In this document: positions 6,463 to 14,827 of the stretch, piece by piece | Layout of the letters: every line of letters begins with the position of its first letter | Position numbering within the stretch: the first letter of the stretch is position 1 | Source: Nocardioides sp. Soil797 | Lineage (GTDB): Bacteria; Actinomycetota; Actinomycetes; Propionibacteriales; Nocardioidaceae | Direction: 5' to 3' | Assembly (NCBI GenBank): GCA_001429555.1 | Contig: LMSR01000018.1 | Span: forward strand, 389,108 to 453,107 | DNA length: 64,000 bases | Position numbers and translations under genes: made by a program | The notes under the pieces: model-generated | Databases searched by the model: none | What the model was told of the DNA's origin: nothing | What the model saw: only the letters and a program-made list of their open reading frames with translations

Positions 6463-7905
6463 ATGTCCGGTGCCGCGACGGGTGAGGGTGGTCAGGGGCC
6501 GCGGTTCTCCGACGTCGCTCGCGTCGGGCGGTACTTCGTCCAGCGCTTCGTGGCGCAGGCGCGCGCCTTCGACCAGCCGACCTTCCGGTCGTTGATCACT
6601 GGTCATCTTGGGGTTTCCACCGAGGACCTGCCCATCACCAGCGAGAGCTGGCCGGCGTATGAGCACGTCAACGTCCAGGGCGCCCTGGACGTGATCCTTG
6701 AGGAGCACGGGGACGCGGCCACTGTCGTTGGAGTCGCCGATCATCGGCATCGCGGGCCGTTCGGCCTCGCGGATCTGCTGAGTGACAGTGACGGCTTCGG
6801 GCGGCACGGTCCACGCCCGGGAAACGTCACGCGAATGAGCCTCCCCAGTGGGCCGGCCGGGCAGACACGCGAGTGCCTGAGCATCGCCGTTGTGCTGTTC
6901 GGGGGCGGTGACGAACGGACCGCACTGCTGCTCCGGGGTCCGGACCCTGAGGAGGGGTCGACGGAGGTGATCGTGGAGATCATCTCGTCTGCCCCAGTCC
7001 TCGGTGAAGAGCTGGGACGTCGCTTGCGTGATCTGGCGCTGAAGCACAACGTGTACCGGGGTCAGGTGGTCTCCTTCGGCCACAGCGTGTTCGGCGAGCG
7101 CAACTCACTCCTGCGGTTCAGGGAGCGGCCCACGATGTCGCCCGAGGAACTCATCCTGCCCACGGAGACCTTCGAGGACCTGCGCCGCCAAGTCGTGGGA
7201 GTCGCACGCCACAGCGCGCGGCTACGTGCGGCCGGGCAACACCTCAAGCGCGGTCTGCTGCTCCATGGACCTCCAGGAGTCGGCAAGACACACTCGGTGC
7301 GCTACCTGGTCAGTGAACTGGTCGGCACCACCGTCGTTGAGCTCACCGGGGAAAGCCTGCACGGAATCGGTGAGGCATGCTCGGTGGCCCGGGCCCTGCA
7401 ACCTTCGATGATCGTGATCGAGGACGTCGACCTCATCGCGGAAGAGCGCAGCCACTACGGCGGGGAGACCCCGCTGCTCTTCACCCTGCTCAACGAGATG
7501 GACGGCCTCGACGAGGACGCCGACGTCACCTTCCTGCTCACCACGAACCGGGCAGACCTCCTTGAGCCCGCGTTGGCATCCCGACCCGGCCGTGTCGACC
7601 AGGCAGTTCACATAGGGGTGCCCGACCGCGAGGCGCGTCGCCGACTCCTTGCGTTGTACCGCGGCTCCCTCGATGTGGACATGAGCCGTCTCGAAGCCGT
7701 CCTCGATCGAACCGACGGCGTGACCGCATCCTTCCTGAAGGAACTGCTCCGACGCGCGGCGGTCGTGGCGGCCGACCGTGACGTGTCGACCGACCACGCC
7801 CTCGAGGTGAGTGCCGACGACCTCGAGACTGCCCTGGATGAACTCCTGGACACACGCAACCAGATGACGCGTGCTGTGCTGGGGTATCGGGATGAGGACG
7901 CGTAG
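6463..7905 (+). CDS. AAA+ ATPase with a novel N-terminal region
   Basis: 480 residues from ATG 6463 (frame open from 6310). The second half is a single classical AAA module: Walker A GPPGVGKTH (269-277), Walker B MIVIEDVD (316-323), sensor-1 TTNR (360-363), an arginine-finger region SRPGRVD (373-379), and a C-terminal helical lid. It is closest in style to CDC48/FtsH/spastin-type AAA proteins. The N-terminal roughly 240 residues resemble no family I recognise and lack protease or membrane segments. The likely role is ATP-driven remodelling of a protein partner. No obvious partner is adjacent, unless it is the divergent lipoprotein. Confidence 0.8.
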   Translation: MSGAATGEGGQGPRFSDVARVGRYFVQRFVAQARAFDQPTFRSLITGHLGVSTEDLPITSESWPAYEHVNVQGALDVILEEHGDAATVVGVADHRHRGPFGLADLLSDSDGFGRHGPRPGNVTRMSLPSGPAGQTRECLSIAVVLFGGGDERTALLLRGPDPEEGSTEVIVEIISSAPVLGEELGRRLRDLALKHNVYRGQVVSFGHSVFGERNSLLRFRERPTMSPEELILPTETFEDLRRQVVGVARHSARLRAAGQHLKRGLLLHGPPGVGKTHSVRYLVSELVGTTVVELTGESLHGIGEACSVARALQPSMIVIEDVDLIAEERSHYGGETPLLFTLLNEMDGLDEDADVTFLLTTNRADLLEPALASRPGRVDQAVHIGVPDREARRRLLALYRGSLDVDMSRLEAVLDRTDGVTASFLKELLRRAAVVAADRDVSTDHALEVSADDLETALDELLDTRNQMTRAVLGYRDEDA

Positions 7906-8012
7906 CAACACGTCGAGTGCTCCGCCGCGGCACACCGCTGCGACGTGCGTCGGGTCTTGGCGGCGAAGGATCGCGCCGATGGTGACCGGCTCCTGTCAGC
8001 CCTTCCACGATG

Positions 8013-8660
8013 TCAACGGCGGGTTGCTCGCACGACGACATCGTGGATGGTGGTCGAGTGTCCGCCGGAGCCGAGCATTGTCCGCTGCGACTCCTCAGCG
8101 GTGACGACCTCCCACGTGGCTGGATCCAGACGATCGGTGATGCTGGTGGCCGTGGCTGACGCCTCGGCGGGCGGCCGGGACGACCCGTGCCCGTGCCCGT
8201 GCTCGGGGGCAGGGTCGTCGGCGTCGTGGTGGAGGTGGCCGACGATGAGCAGCGTGCCCCGAGGTGCGACCCACGAAGCGATCCGGTCGTAGAAGTCCAG
8301 CTGCGGCATGTCGGGGTGTGCGTAGTGGGTGGTGACCAGGTCGTACCGGACGTCCGGCTCCCAGGTGGAGAGATCCGCCCGGACCCAGGCCACCTGTTCG
8401 TGCAGCCCGGCCGCGGCAGCGCGGTGGCCCGCACAGGTGAGTGCCGCCTCGGCGACGTCCGCACCCGTGACGCTCCATCCGTGTGCGGCAAGCCAGAGGG
8501 CCTCGGCGCCGGAGCCACAGCCTGCGTCGATCGCCGTTCCGGGTTCCAGGCCGCTGATCTCCTTCACCAGGTGCGGGTTGGGTTCGCTGGTGCTCATGGA
8601 CGTGGCACGGTCGCCCGTCCAGATCTGGTCCCAGTAGTCCTTGTCGAATGAGTGAGTCAT
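8013..8660 (-). CDS. Class I SAM-dependent methyltransferase
   Basis: 215 residues beginning MTHSFDKDYWDQIW. The SAM-binding glycine motif I (AIDAGCGSGAEAL) is at about 43-55, motif II is around VTGADVAEAAL, and a later strand LIVGHLHHDAD follows. The fold is that of small cytosolic methyltransferases, and a His/Asp-rich stretch after the core is unusual. The ATG overlaps the stop of the upstream oxidoreductase gene by one base, so the two are translationally coupled. Substrate unknown. Pairing with a thioredoxin-reductase-like enzyme suggests a detoxification or stress role, which is an inference. Confidence 0.88.
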   Translation of the reverse strand: MTHSFDKDYWDQIWTGDRATSMSTSEPNPHLVKEISGLEPGTAIDAGCGSGAEALWLAAHGWSVTGADVAEAALTCAGHRAAAAGLHEQVAWVRADLSTWEPDVRYDLVTTHYAHPDMPQLDFYDRIASWVAPRGTLLIVGHLHHDADDPAPEHGHGHGSSRPPAEASATATSITDRLDPATWEVVTAEESQRTMLGSGGHSTTIHDVVVRATRR

Positions 8661-9625
8661 CAGGCGTTCCTTCCGTCGTGGGTGTTGCCCAGCTCTGCCA
8701 CTGCCCGGTCCAGGTTCTTGTTGATGAGGTCGGTGTTGATGTGCTGGGCGGCGAGGGCACCTGCTGCTGCGGCGCCACTGACCTGCGCGCCGAGGTCCGT
8801 GGCGTTGCCCGCGACCCAGACACCAGGCACGGACGTCTGCCCGAAGGCGTCGGTCTCGATGTGGGACCCGGCTGGGTGCGGTGTGGGCTCGAGCCCGATC
8901 CCCGCGAACGGTTCGACACGGGCGACCATCGGGGCGGCCACGACGACGGCATCGACGGCGACGACCCGTCCGTCCTCCAGTCGTACGCCGGTGAGCTGGT
9001 CGCCCTCGGCCTCGAGTCCGGAAATCGCGCCGTCGACCAGTGGGATGTCGAGGGCCCGCAGCTTGACGATCTCCTCGTCGCTCAGCTGGTGGTCTCCGCG
9101 GAACACCACCACCTGGGAGCTCCACTGACGGAAGAGGAAGGCCTTGTGGACAGCCATCGGGCCGGTCACCAGCACGCCGATGCGCTGATCGCGGACCTCC
9201 CAGCCGTGGCAGTAGGGGCAGTGCAGCACCCCGTGTCCCCACTGCTCCCGCACCCCGGGGATGTCCGGCAGCTGGTCCACTAGTCCGGTTGCGATGAGCA
9301 GACGGCGACCGTGGACCGAGCGCCCGTCGCGGAGCTCGACCGCGAATCCGTACGACGCACAGCTGACGTCGACGACCTGGCCGTCGACGAATTGACCGCC
9401 ATGGGCGAGAACCTCCGTGCGGCCGCGAGCAAGGAGCTCTGCGGGAGTGATCCCCTCGAGTCCGAGCAGCCCGTGCACCGCGTCGGCCGGTGCGTTGCGC
9501 GGCTCGCCGGCATCCACGAGGGTCACCGCCCGGCGGGCTCGGGTCAGGGTCAGTGCAGCGCTGAGGCCGGCGGCGCCGGCGCCCACGATCACCACGTCGC
9601 GGATCGGACTGTCGTGTGTTGCCAA
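8660..9625 (-). CDS. Thioredoxin-reductase-like NAD(P)/FAD oxidoreductase
   Basis: 321 residues from TTG 9625, chosen because GGAGGCAG lies at ideal spacing; ATG 9691 is an alternative. It has an FAD-binding GAGAAG near the N-terminus, a redox-active CPYC (136-139), a second nucleotide-binding segment, and the C-terminal FAD motif GVWVAGNATD. Length and layout match low-molecular-weight thioredoxin reductases. The usual CxxC is CATC or similar, and CPYC is seen in thioredoxin-reductase-like proteins found next to methyltransferases. It is the first gene of a two-gene unit and is divergent from the XRE-cupin regulator, which may control it. Confidence 0.85.
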   Translation of the reverse strand: MATHDSPIRDVVIVGAGAAGLSAALTLTRARRAVTLVDAGEPRNAPADAVHGLLGLEGITPAELLARGRTEVLAHGGQFVDGQVVDVSCASYGFAVELRDGRSVHGRRLLIATGLVDQLPDIPGVREQWGHGVLHCPYCHGWEVRDQRIGVLVTGPMAVHKAFLFRQWSSQVVVFRGDHQLSDEEIVKLRALDIPLVDGAISGLEAEGDQLTGVRLEDGRVVAVDAVVVAAPMVARVEPFAGIGLEPTPHPAGSHIETDAFGQTSVPGVWVAGNATDLGAQVSGAAAAGALAAQHINTDLINKNLDRAVAELGNTHDGRNA

Positions 9626-9675
9626 GTTTCTGCCTCCAGACACGTGGGGTCGCCCCTTCCGGCGAACCATCAATA

Positions 9676-9690
9676 TGAGAATGACTCTCA
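9676..9690. promoter_or_regulatory. Fur/Zur-like 7-1-7 box in a divergent promoter
   Basis: TGAGAATGACTCTCA is a near-perfect 7-1-7 inverted repeat (one mismatch) of the kind bound by Fur-family regulators. It lies between the oxidoreductase gene (start 9625, minus) and the XRE-cupin gene (start 9737, plus). The identity of the regulator is inferred only from motif shape. Confidence 0.45.
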
Positions 9691-9736
9691 ATCATCAGAT
9701 TCGCAATCCTTGTTGCCAAATGGAAAACTAGACCTC

Positions 9737-10315
9737 ATGGGAGACACCGACAACACGCTCGACGCAGTGGGTCCACGGCTCAAGGAACTCCGTCAACGTC
9801 GCGGCATCACGCTCCATGAGCTCGCCGCCGAGACGGCCATCTCGGTCAGCACGCTCTCGCGGCTCGAGGCGGGTCTCCGCCGACCGACGCTCGAGCAGCT
9901 GCTACCCCTGGCTCGCGTGCACGGAGTGACCCTGGACGAGCTCGTCGACGCTCCGCCGACCGGCGACCCGCGCGTCAACCTTCGCCCGATCCCGACCCGG
10001 GACGGCCGGACCATATTGCCCCTCACACGCCGGGCGGGCGGCATCCAGGCCTACAAGTTCATCCTTCCGGCGGGACGCGATGACGCCCGACCAGACCTGC
10101 GGACCCACGAGGGCTTCGACTGGGCGTTCGTCCTCAACGGCAGGCTCCGTCTCGTCCTCGGCGAGCACGACCTCATCCTCGAACCCGGCGAGGCCGCCGA
10201 GTTCGACACCCGCACCCCGCACTGGTTCGGAGCCACCAGCTCTGGCCCCGTCGAGTTCCTCAGCCTCGTCGGAAAGCAGGGGGAGCGGGCCCATGTCCGA
10301 GCCGCCCCCAAGTGA
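9737..10315 (+). CDS. XRE-family regulator with C-terminal cupin domain
   Basis: 192 residues. Residues of about 12-65 form a Cro/C1 helix-turn-helix (LKELRQRRGITLHELA, then SVSTLSRLEAG), and residues of about 100-185 form a cupin barrel (EGFDWAFVLNGRLRLVLGEHD, LEPGEAAEFDTRTPHWFG). Such proteins sense a small ligand through the cupin and repress neighbouring catabolic or stress genes. It is divergent from the thioredoxin-reductase/methyltransferase pair, its probable target. ATG 9737 is the first start after the intergenic promoter. Confidence 0.88.
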   Translation: MGDTDNTLDAVGPRLKELRQRRGITLHELAAETAISVSTLSRLEAGLRRPTLEQLLPLARVHGVTLDELVDAPPTGDPRVNLRPIPTRDGRTILPLTRRAGGIQAYKFILPAGRDDARPDLRTHEGFDWAFVLNGRLRLVLGEHDLILEPGEAAEFDTRTPHWFGATSSGPVEFLSLVGKQGERAHVRAAPK

Positions 10316-10491
10316 CACGCGCATGAGTGACGGCGCCGGACGTGGTGGGTCCGAGGTGACGTCACCGCGGCCCGCCGTGGGCGCCACCCTGCTCGCGCAC
10401 GCGAAACAGGTGACAGATTCCGTTCCATGACGGGCGTGTGTTCTCGATCGGTGGGTACCTGTCGGTGGTCCGACTACGAAGGAGGTACCCC

Positions 10492-10683
10492 ATGGGAACC
10501 GACGACAGGCTCGAGAACAAGGCTCAAGAGGTCGCAGGGCGCGGCAAGGAAGCGGCAGGCGCTGCCATGGACGACGAGTCCTTGAAGGACGAGGGCAAGG
10601 CGGACCAGGGCAAGGCCAAGCTCAAGAACAAGGTCGAGGACGCCAAGGACAAGGTGTCCAAGAAGGTCGATGACATCCTCTGA
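10492..10683 (+). CDS. CsbD-family general stress protein
   Basis: 63 residues, very hydrophilic and rich in Lys, Asp and Glu: LENKAQEVAGRGKEAAG, then DEGKADQGKAKLKNKVEDAK. This is the CsbD-like pattern of small stress proteins with no known biochemical activity. A strong AAGGAGG precedes ATG 10492. It is monocistronic and ends in a shared convergent hairpin. Confidence 0.9.
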   Translation: MGTDDRLENKAQEVAGRGKEAAGAAMDDESLKDEGKADQGKAKLKNKVEDAKDKVSKKVDDIL

Positions 10684-10700
10684 CCCCGTCGCGAGCATGG

Positions 10701-10740
10701 AATGAGCGGGTACGCACCCAGTGGCGCGGACCCGCTCATT
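10701..10740. terminator. Bidirectional hairpin terminator
   Basis: An 11-bp perfect stem, AATGAGCGGGT (10701-10711) and its complement (10730-10740), with an 18-nt loop. It lies between the convergent CsbD-like gene and the small acidic protein gene. Confidence 0.65.
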
Positions 10741-10783
10741 GCTCTGTGAGGGAGGGGTGTGCGTCCGAGGGGGGTGGGCCTGC

Positions 10784-10975
10784 TCAGCGATCCTCTGGCG
10801 TGTCTGCGTCTGCGATCGCCTCTTGGTGGAGGCGATCGGCGAGATTGGGCTGCTCCTCCGGATCGAGTTCGACGCGCTCGGCGGCATCGGCCATGTCCAT
10901 GTGCTCCTCGGCAGGCACCCCCTCGACCTCGACGGGACGGTGGTGCTTCGGCTGCGGTTCGTCGGCGGTGGTCAT
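10784..10975 (-). CDS. Small acidic hypothetical protein
   Basis: 63 residues from ATG 10975, rich in Glu, Asp, Ala and Pro (HRPVEVEGVPAEEHMDMAD...), probably largely unstructured. I do not recognise a family. It is convergent with the CsbD-like gene and divergent from the molybdenum oxidoreductase operon. The coding call rests on codon style and position; the frame is open further upstream to 11077. Confidence 0.5.
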   Translation of the reverse strand: MTTADEPQPKHHRPVEVEGVPAEEHMDMADAAERVELDPEEQPNLADRLHQEAIADADTPEDR

Positions 10976-11079
10976 GACACACCTGTACCCAGCCTCCGTC
11001 TCTGCATGACGACCGAGGAGCGGCCGGCGGCCCGGGCACCGGGGTGGGCGAACCCCGGATGAGTGGGTACCGCCCACCC

Positions 11080-11583
11080 ATGGACATGCACCTGACCCTG
11101 ACCGTCGACGGCGAGGAGCACTCCTTGGACGTCGACACTCGGACGACCCTCCTCGATACCCTGCGGGAGCACCTCGGTGTCACCTCACCGAAGAAGGGCT
11201 GCGACCACGGGCAGTGCGGGTCCTGCACGGTGTTGCTCGATGGGCGCCGTCACCTGACCTGTCTCTCCTTGGCCGTGGCTCACGAGGGCGCCTCGGTGGA
11301 GACCGCCTCGGGTCTCGCCACGGATGGGTTGCACCCGGTGCAGCAGGCGTTTCTCGAGCACGACGGGTATCAGTGCGGCTACTGCACGCCCGGTCAGGTC
11401 TGCTCCGCCGTGGGCATGCTGCGTGAAGCAACGGAGGGCCACCCCAGTCACGTGACTGCGGACCTCATCGGCGAGGTGGATCTCGACGACGACGAGATCA
11501 GGGAGCGAATGAGTGGCAACCTGTGCCGCTGCGGCGCGTACGTCGGAATCCTGGATGCCCTGAGGGAGTGTGCGTCCCAATGA
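11080..11583 (+). CDS. Aldehyde oxidoreductase, [2Fe-2S] subunit (PaoA/YagT type)
   Basis: 167 residues with both iron-sulfur domains of the xanthine-oxidase family: a plant-ferredoxin-type cluster (CDHGQCGSC...C, about residues 45-70) and a helical second cluster (CGYCTPGQVC and NLCRCGAY, about 105-155). It passes electrons from the molybdenum centre to the FAD subunit. ATG 11080 is chosen; ATG 11059 is also possible. Unlike E. coli PaoA it shows no twin-arginine signal, so the enzyme should be cytoplasmic. Its stop overlaps the next start (ATGA). Confidence 0.92.
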   Translation: MDMHLTLTVDGEEHSLDVDTRTTLLDTLREHLGVTSPKKGCDHGQCGSCTVLLDGRRHLTCLSLAVAHEGASVETASGLATDGLHPVQQAFLEHDGYQCGYCTPGQVCSAVGMLREATEGHPSHVTADLIGEVDLDDDEIRERMSGNLCRCGAYVGILDALRECASQ

Positions 11584-12581
11584 AGGACCTCACCTATCTC
11601 ACGGCGGACACCGCCGACTCGGCCGTCGAACTGTTCGCGGCGACACCCGGCGCCCAGTTCCTGGGCGGTGGAACCAACCTGATTGACCACCTCAAGCTGG
11701 GCGTCGCCACGCCTGATGCGCTGGTGGACATCAGCAGGATCCCGCTCGACCGGGTCGAGGAGTACCAGGACGCCATCGGCTCCGGACTGCGGATCGGCAG
11801 CAACGTGCGCAACAGCGACCTTGCTGCCCATCCCGTGGTTCGTGCCTCGTTCCCAGCGGTGTCCAGAGCGCTGCTGGCCGGCGCGTCCGGGCAGATCCGC
11901 AACCAGGCGACCACGGGTGGCAACCTGCTGCAGCGCACCCGCTGCGTCTACTTCCAGGACGTCACGACGCCGTGCAACAAGCGCGAGCCCGGCACCGGCT
12001 GCTCTGCCCTGGAGGGCTACGGGCGGCACAATGCCGTCCTCGGTGCCAGTGATGCCTGCGTCGCAACCCACCCCTCTGATCTCGCCGTCGCACTGGCCGC
12101 ACTGGATGCCAGCGTCGTCGTGCTCGGTCCGGAGGGGGAGCGGCGCATTGCACTTGACGACCTGCACCGGCTCCCTGACGACGACCCGTCGATCGACACC
12201 ATCCTGGAGCCGGGCGAGCTGATCACCTCGGTCGAGTTGCCGAGGACCGCCGTTGCCGCGCAGTCGACGTACCGCAAGGTCCGCGACCGCGCGTCCTTCG
12301 CGTTCGCGCTGGTGTCCGTTGCGGCGGCGCTGCAGGTGGAGGGCGGCCGGGTCAGCGACGTCAGAATCGCATGGGGCGGTGTGGCCCACAAACCGTGGCG
12401 GGCCAGACGCGCCGAGGACTGGTTGCGTGGCCGCGCCATCACGGAGCAGACGATCCGAGCAGCGGTCGCCGAGGAACTCACGGCAGCACGGACGAATGCC
12501 CAGAGCGTCTACAAGGTGCCGATGCTGACCAACACGACCACGCTGGCCCTGCTCCGGCTGGCGGAGGAGGTGGCGCAGTGA
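11580..12581 (+). CDS. Aldehyde oxidoreductase, FAD subunit (PaoB/YagS type)
   Basis: 333 residues of the FAD-binding molybdopterin-dehydrogenase fold (FLGGGTNLIDHLKLG and the flavin loop GASGQIRNQATTGGN). Between about residues 120 and 165 is a four-cysteine insertion (RTRC, PCNKR, GTGCSA, DACVATHPSD) matching the extra [4Fe-4S] site known in E. coli PaoB. It oxidises the iron-sulfur subunit and donates to an external acceptor. It overlaps its neighbours by 4 nt on both sides, in the operon order small-FAD-large subunit. Confidence 0.92.
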   Translation: MKDLTYLTADTADSAVELFAATPGAQFLGGGTNLIDHLKLGVATPDALVDISRIPLDRVEEYQDAIGSGLRIGSNVRNSDLAAHPVVRASFPAVSRALLAGASGQIRNQATTGGNLLQRTRCVYFQDVTTPCNKREPGTGCSALEGYGRHNAVLGASDACVATHPSDLAVALAALDASVVVLGPEGERRIALDDLHRLPDDDPSIDTILEPGELITSVELPRTAVAAQSTYRKVRDRASFAFALVSVAAALQVEGGRVSDVRIAWGGVAHKPWRARRAEDWLRGRAITEQTIRAAVAEELTAARTNAQSVYKVPMLTNTTTLALLRLAEEVAQ

Positions 12582-14707
12582 CCGAGCAGGTTGCCCGCCC
12601 AGTGAAGATCCGGACGATTGGCCGACGCACCGACCGGGCCGACGGCGTGGAGAAGGTGACCGGGCGCGCCACCTACGCCGTCGAGCACGGAGTCGACGAC
12701 GGTGTGGTCGACCCCCTCCACCTGTGGCTGGTGCAGTCCACGGTGGCCAAGGGCCGGGTGAGTGCCGTCCGTGCGGAAGCGGCACTCTCGCATCCGGGTG
12801 TGGTCGCCGTCATCGACCACACGAATGCACCCCGCCTCCATGACACCGACAACCGAGAGCTCGCGATCCTCCAGGACGACCGAGTCGGCTTCAGGGGACA
12901 GATCGTCGCGCTGGTGCTGGCGGAGACGCTGGAAGCGGCGAGGCAGGGTGCGGCCCTGGTCGAGGTGGACCAGGAGGTCGACCCGCACGAAGTCGAGCTG
13001 ACCGAGCACAACGCGACCTACCGGCCGGAGACGGTGAATCCGGACATGGACACCGACACCGACGAGGGCGATGTCGACGCCGCCTTCGCGCAGGCAGACG
13101 TCGTGGTCGACCACACCTATCGGACGCCGTACGAGCACAACAATCCGTTGGAGGCACACGCGACGACGGCTTGGTGGGAGTCCGACGGCGGCGACGAGCG
13201 GCTGACGATGTTCGACTCCACCCAGGGGGTGCACGGCGTCGCGCAGTCACTCGCCCCGATGCTGGGACTGGCACCTGGGCAGATCCGGGTGCGGGCGCCG
13301 TACGTCGGTGGGGGCTTCGGCAGCAAGGGTGAGGCACACGCCCACGTCATGGCTGCCGTGCTGGCTGCGCGCACCACCGAGGGGCGGCCGGTGAAACTCG
13401 CCGTCACACGCCAGCAGATGTTCGCCCTGACGGGCTATCGCACGGCCACGATCTCCCACATTCGGCTCGGTGCGAGTGCTGACGGGCGGTTGGATGCGAT
13501 CGAGCACATCGTCCAGGAACAGACCTCCACGATCCGTGAGTTCGCCGAGCAGACCGCCTCCCCGACTCGCATGATGTACGCCGCCCCGAACCGTCGGACT
13601 CGCCACCGCCTGGCCCGCCTCGATGTGGCGGTTCCTTCATGGATGCGAGCACCTGGTGAGATGCCCGGGATGTTTGCCCAGGAGGTGGCCATGGACGAGT
13701 TGGCCGTGTCCTGTGGTGTGGATCCGATCCTGCTGAGGGAGCTCAACGAGCCGGACACGGACCCGGAGACCGGCCTGCCCTTCAACAACCGGCGCCTGGT
13801 CGACTGCCTGCGCCACGGCGCAGAACGGTTCGGCTGGGCGGCGCGGAATCGGGAACCACGCGCCACTCGGGACGGTGAGTGGTGGGTCGGCACCGGGGTC
13901 GCCTCAGCGACCTATCCGGCCAACCGCATGCCCGGCAACGCAGCCCGGGTCCGGTCTCTCGGAGACGGCCGGTACGCCGTGGCGATCGCGAGTGTCGACA
14001 TCGGCACAGGCGCCCGCACGGTGCTGTCCCAGATCGCAGCCGATGCCCTCGACGTCGAGCCGTCCGCGATCGACCTCGAGGTCGCCGACACCCGCCTTCC
14101 GGCAGCCACCGTCGCCGGAGGGTCCTCAGGAACCAGCTCCTGGGGCACCGCGATCGTGGCGGCGGCCCAGCGGTTCAGGAAGGACCACGGGGACTCCGCG
14201 GAGCCCGGGCTGGAGACGACGGCGACCCCGGCCGACGACCCCGCGGAGGAGCGGCTCTCCTTCCACTCCTTCGGAGCCGTCTTCGCCGAGGCGCGCGTCA
14301 ATCACTGGACCGGTGAGATCCGGGTACCGCGTCTGTTCGGGGTCTATTCGGTGGGGCGGGTGATCAACCCGATGACGGCGAGGTCGCAGTTCCTCGGCGG
14401 GCTGGTCATGGGACTGTCCGCGGGCCTCTTCGAGGACTCCTACCGAGATCCCCGTCTCGGCCACGTCGTCACCCAGGACCTGGCGACCTATCACGTTGCG
14501 GCGCATGCCGACGTGCTCGACGTCGATGCCGAGTGGCTCGAGGAGTCGGATGACACCTTCACTCCCATGGGGTCGCGCGGGATCGGCGAGATCGGCATCG
14601 TGGGGACCGCGGCGGCGGTGGCCAATGCGACCTTCCACGCCACGGGGACCAGAGTGAGGTCACTGCCCATCACGGTCGACGACTTCTCGGGGGCAGACGG
14701 CATCTGA
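12578..14707 (+). CDS. Aldehyde oxidoreductase, molybdenum-binding large subunit (PaoC/YagR type)
   Basis: 709 residues from GTG 12578, which overlaps the upstream stop. It contains the molybdopterin-binding Ald_Xan_dh_C and C2 domains: GGGFGSKGEAHAH near residue 245, APGEMPGMFAQEVAMDELA near 350, and the base catalyst Glu in MGSRGIGEIGIVG near the C-terminus. It catalyses hydroxylation of aldehydes to acids, or of a related heteroaromatic, at a molybdenum-cytosine-dinucleotide centre. No cofactor chaperone (PaoD/XdhC type) lies next to the operon, so maturation factors must be elsewhere. The substrate cannot be assigned. Confidence 0.92.
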   Translation: MTEQVARPVKIRTIGRRTDRADGVEKVTGRATYAVEHGVDDGVVDPLHLWLVQSTVAKGRVSAVRAEAALSHPGVVAVIDHTNAPRLHDTDNRELAILQDDRVGFRGQIVALVLAETLEAARQGAALVEVDQEVDPHEVELTEHNATYRPETVNPDMDTDTDEGDVDAAFAQADVVVDHTYRTPYEHNNPLEAHATTAWWESDGGDERLTMFDSTQGVHGVAQSLAPMLGLAPGQIRVRAPYVGGGFGSKGEAHAHVMAAVLAARTTEGRPVKLAVTRQQMFALTGYRTATISHIRLGASADGRLDAIEHIVQEQTSTIREFAEQTASPTRMMYAAPNRRTRHRLARLDVAVPSWMRAPGEMPGMFAQEVAMDELAVSCGVDPILLRELNEPDTDPETGLPFNNRRLVDCLRHGAERFGWAARNREPRATRDGEWWVGTGVASATYPANRMPGNAARVRSLGDGRYAVAIASVDIGTGARTVLSQIAADALDVEPSAIDLEVADTRLPAATVAGGSSGTSSWGTAIVAAAQRFRKDHGDSAEPGLETTATPADDPAEERLSFHSFGAVFAEARVNHWTGEIRVPRLFGVYSVGRVINPMTARSQFLGGLVMGLSAGLFEDSYRDPRLGHVVTQDLATYHVAAHADVLDVDAEWLEESDDTFTPMGSRGIGEIGIVGTAAAVANATFHATGTRVRSLPITVDDFSGADGI

Positions 14708-14716
14708 AGGCCTGAG

Positions 14717-14766
14717 GGCCTCCACCCGGTGCGCCGTGCGGGGTTGGGCACACCCAGGTGGAGGCC
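14717..14766. terminator. Convergent hairpin terminator
   Basis: Ten-bp arms, GGCCTCCACC (14717-14726) and GGTGGAGGCC (14757-14766), around a GC-rich 30-nt loop. It lies between the convergent molybdenum oxidoreductase operon and fprA. Confidence 0.6.
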
Positions 14767-14827
14767 AGGATCCACCGGTCTCCGGGGCGGTGAAGCTCGC
14801 GACGCCGTCGATCGGGTGGATCGAGGC

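Noticed and set aside
8013..9719. A 568-residue minus-strand frame covering both the methyltransferase and the oxidoreductase region
   Set aside because: Only the part from 8660 down resembles a protein; the upstream part is Arg/Gly-rich shadow of the thioredoxin-reductase-like gene in another frame.
10438..10458. SigB/SigH-type promoter (GTGTT ... GGGTAC) for the CsbD-like gene
   Set aside because: The spacing between the two boxes is only 10 nt, shorter than expected, so I do not call it despite the stress function of the gene.
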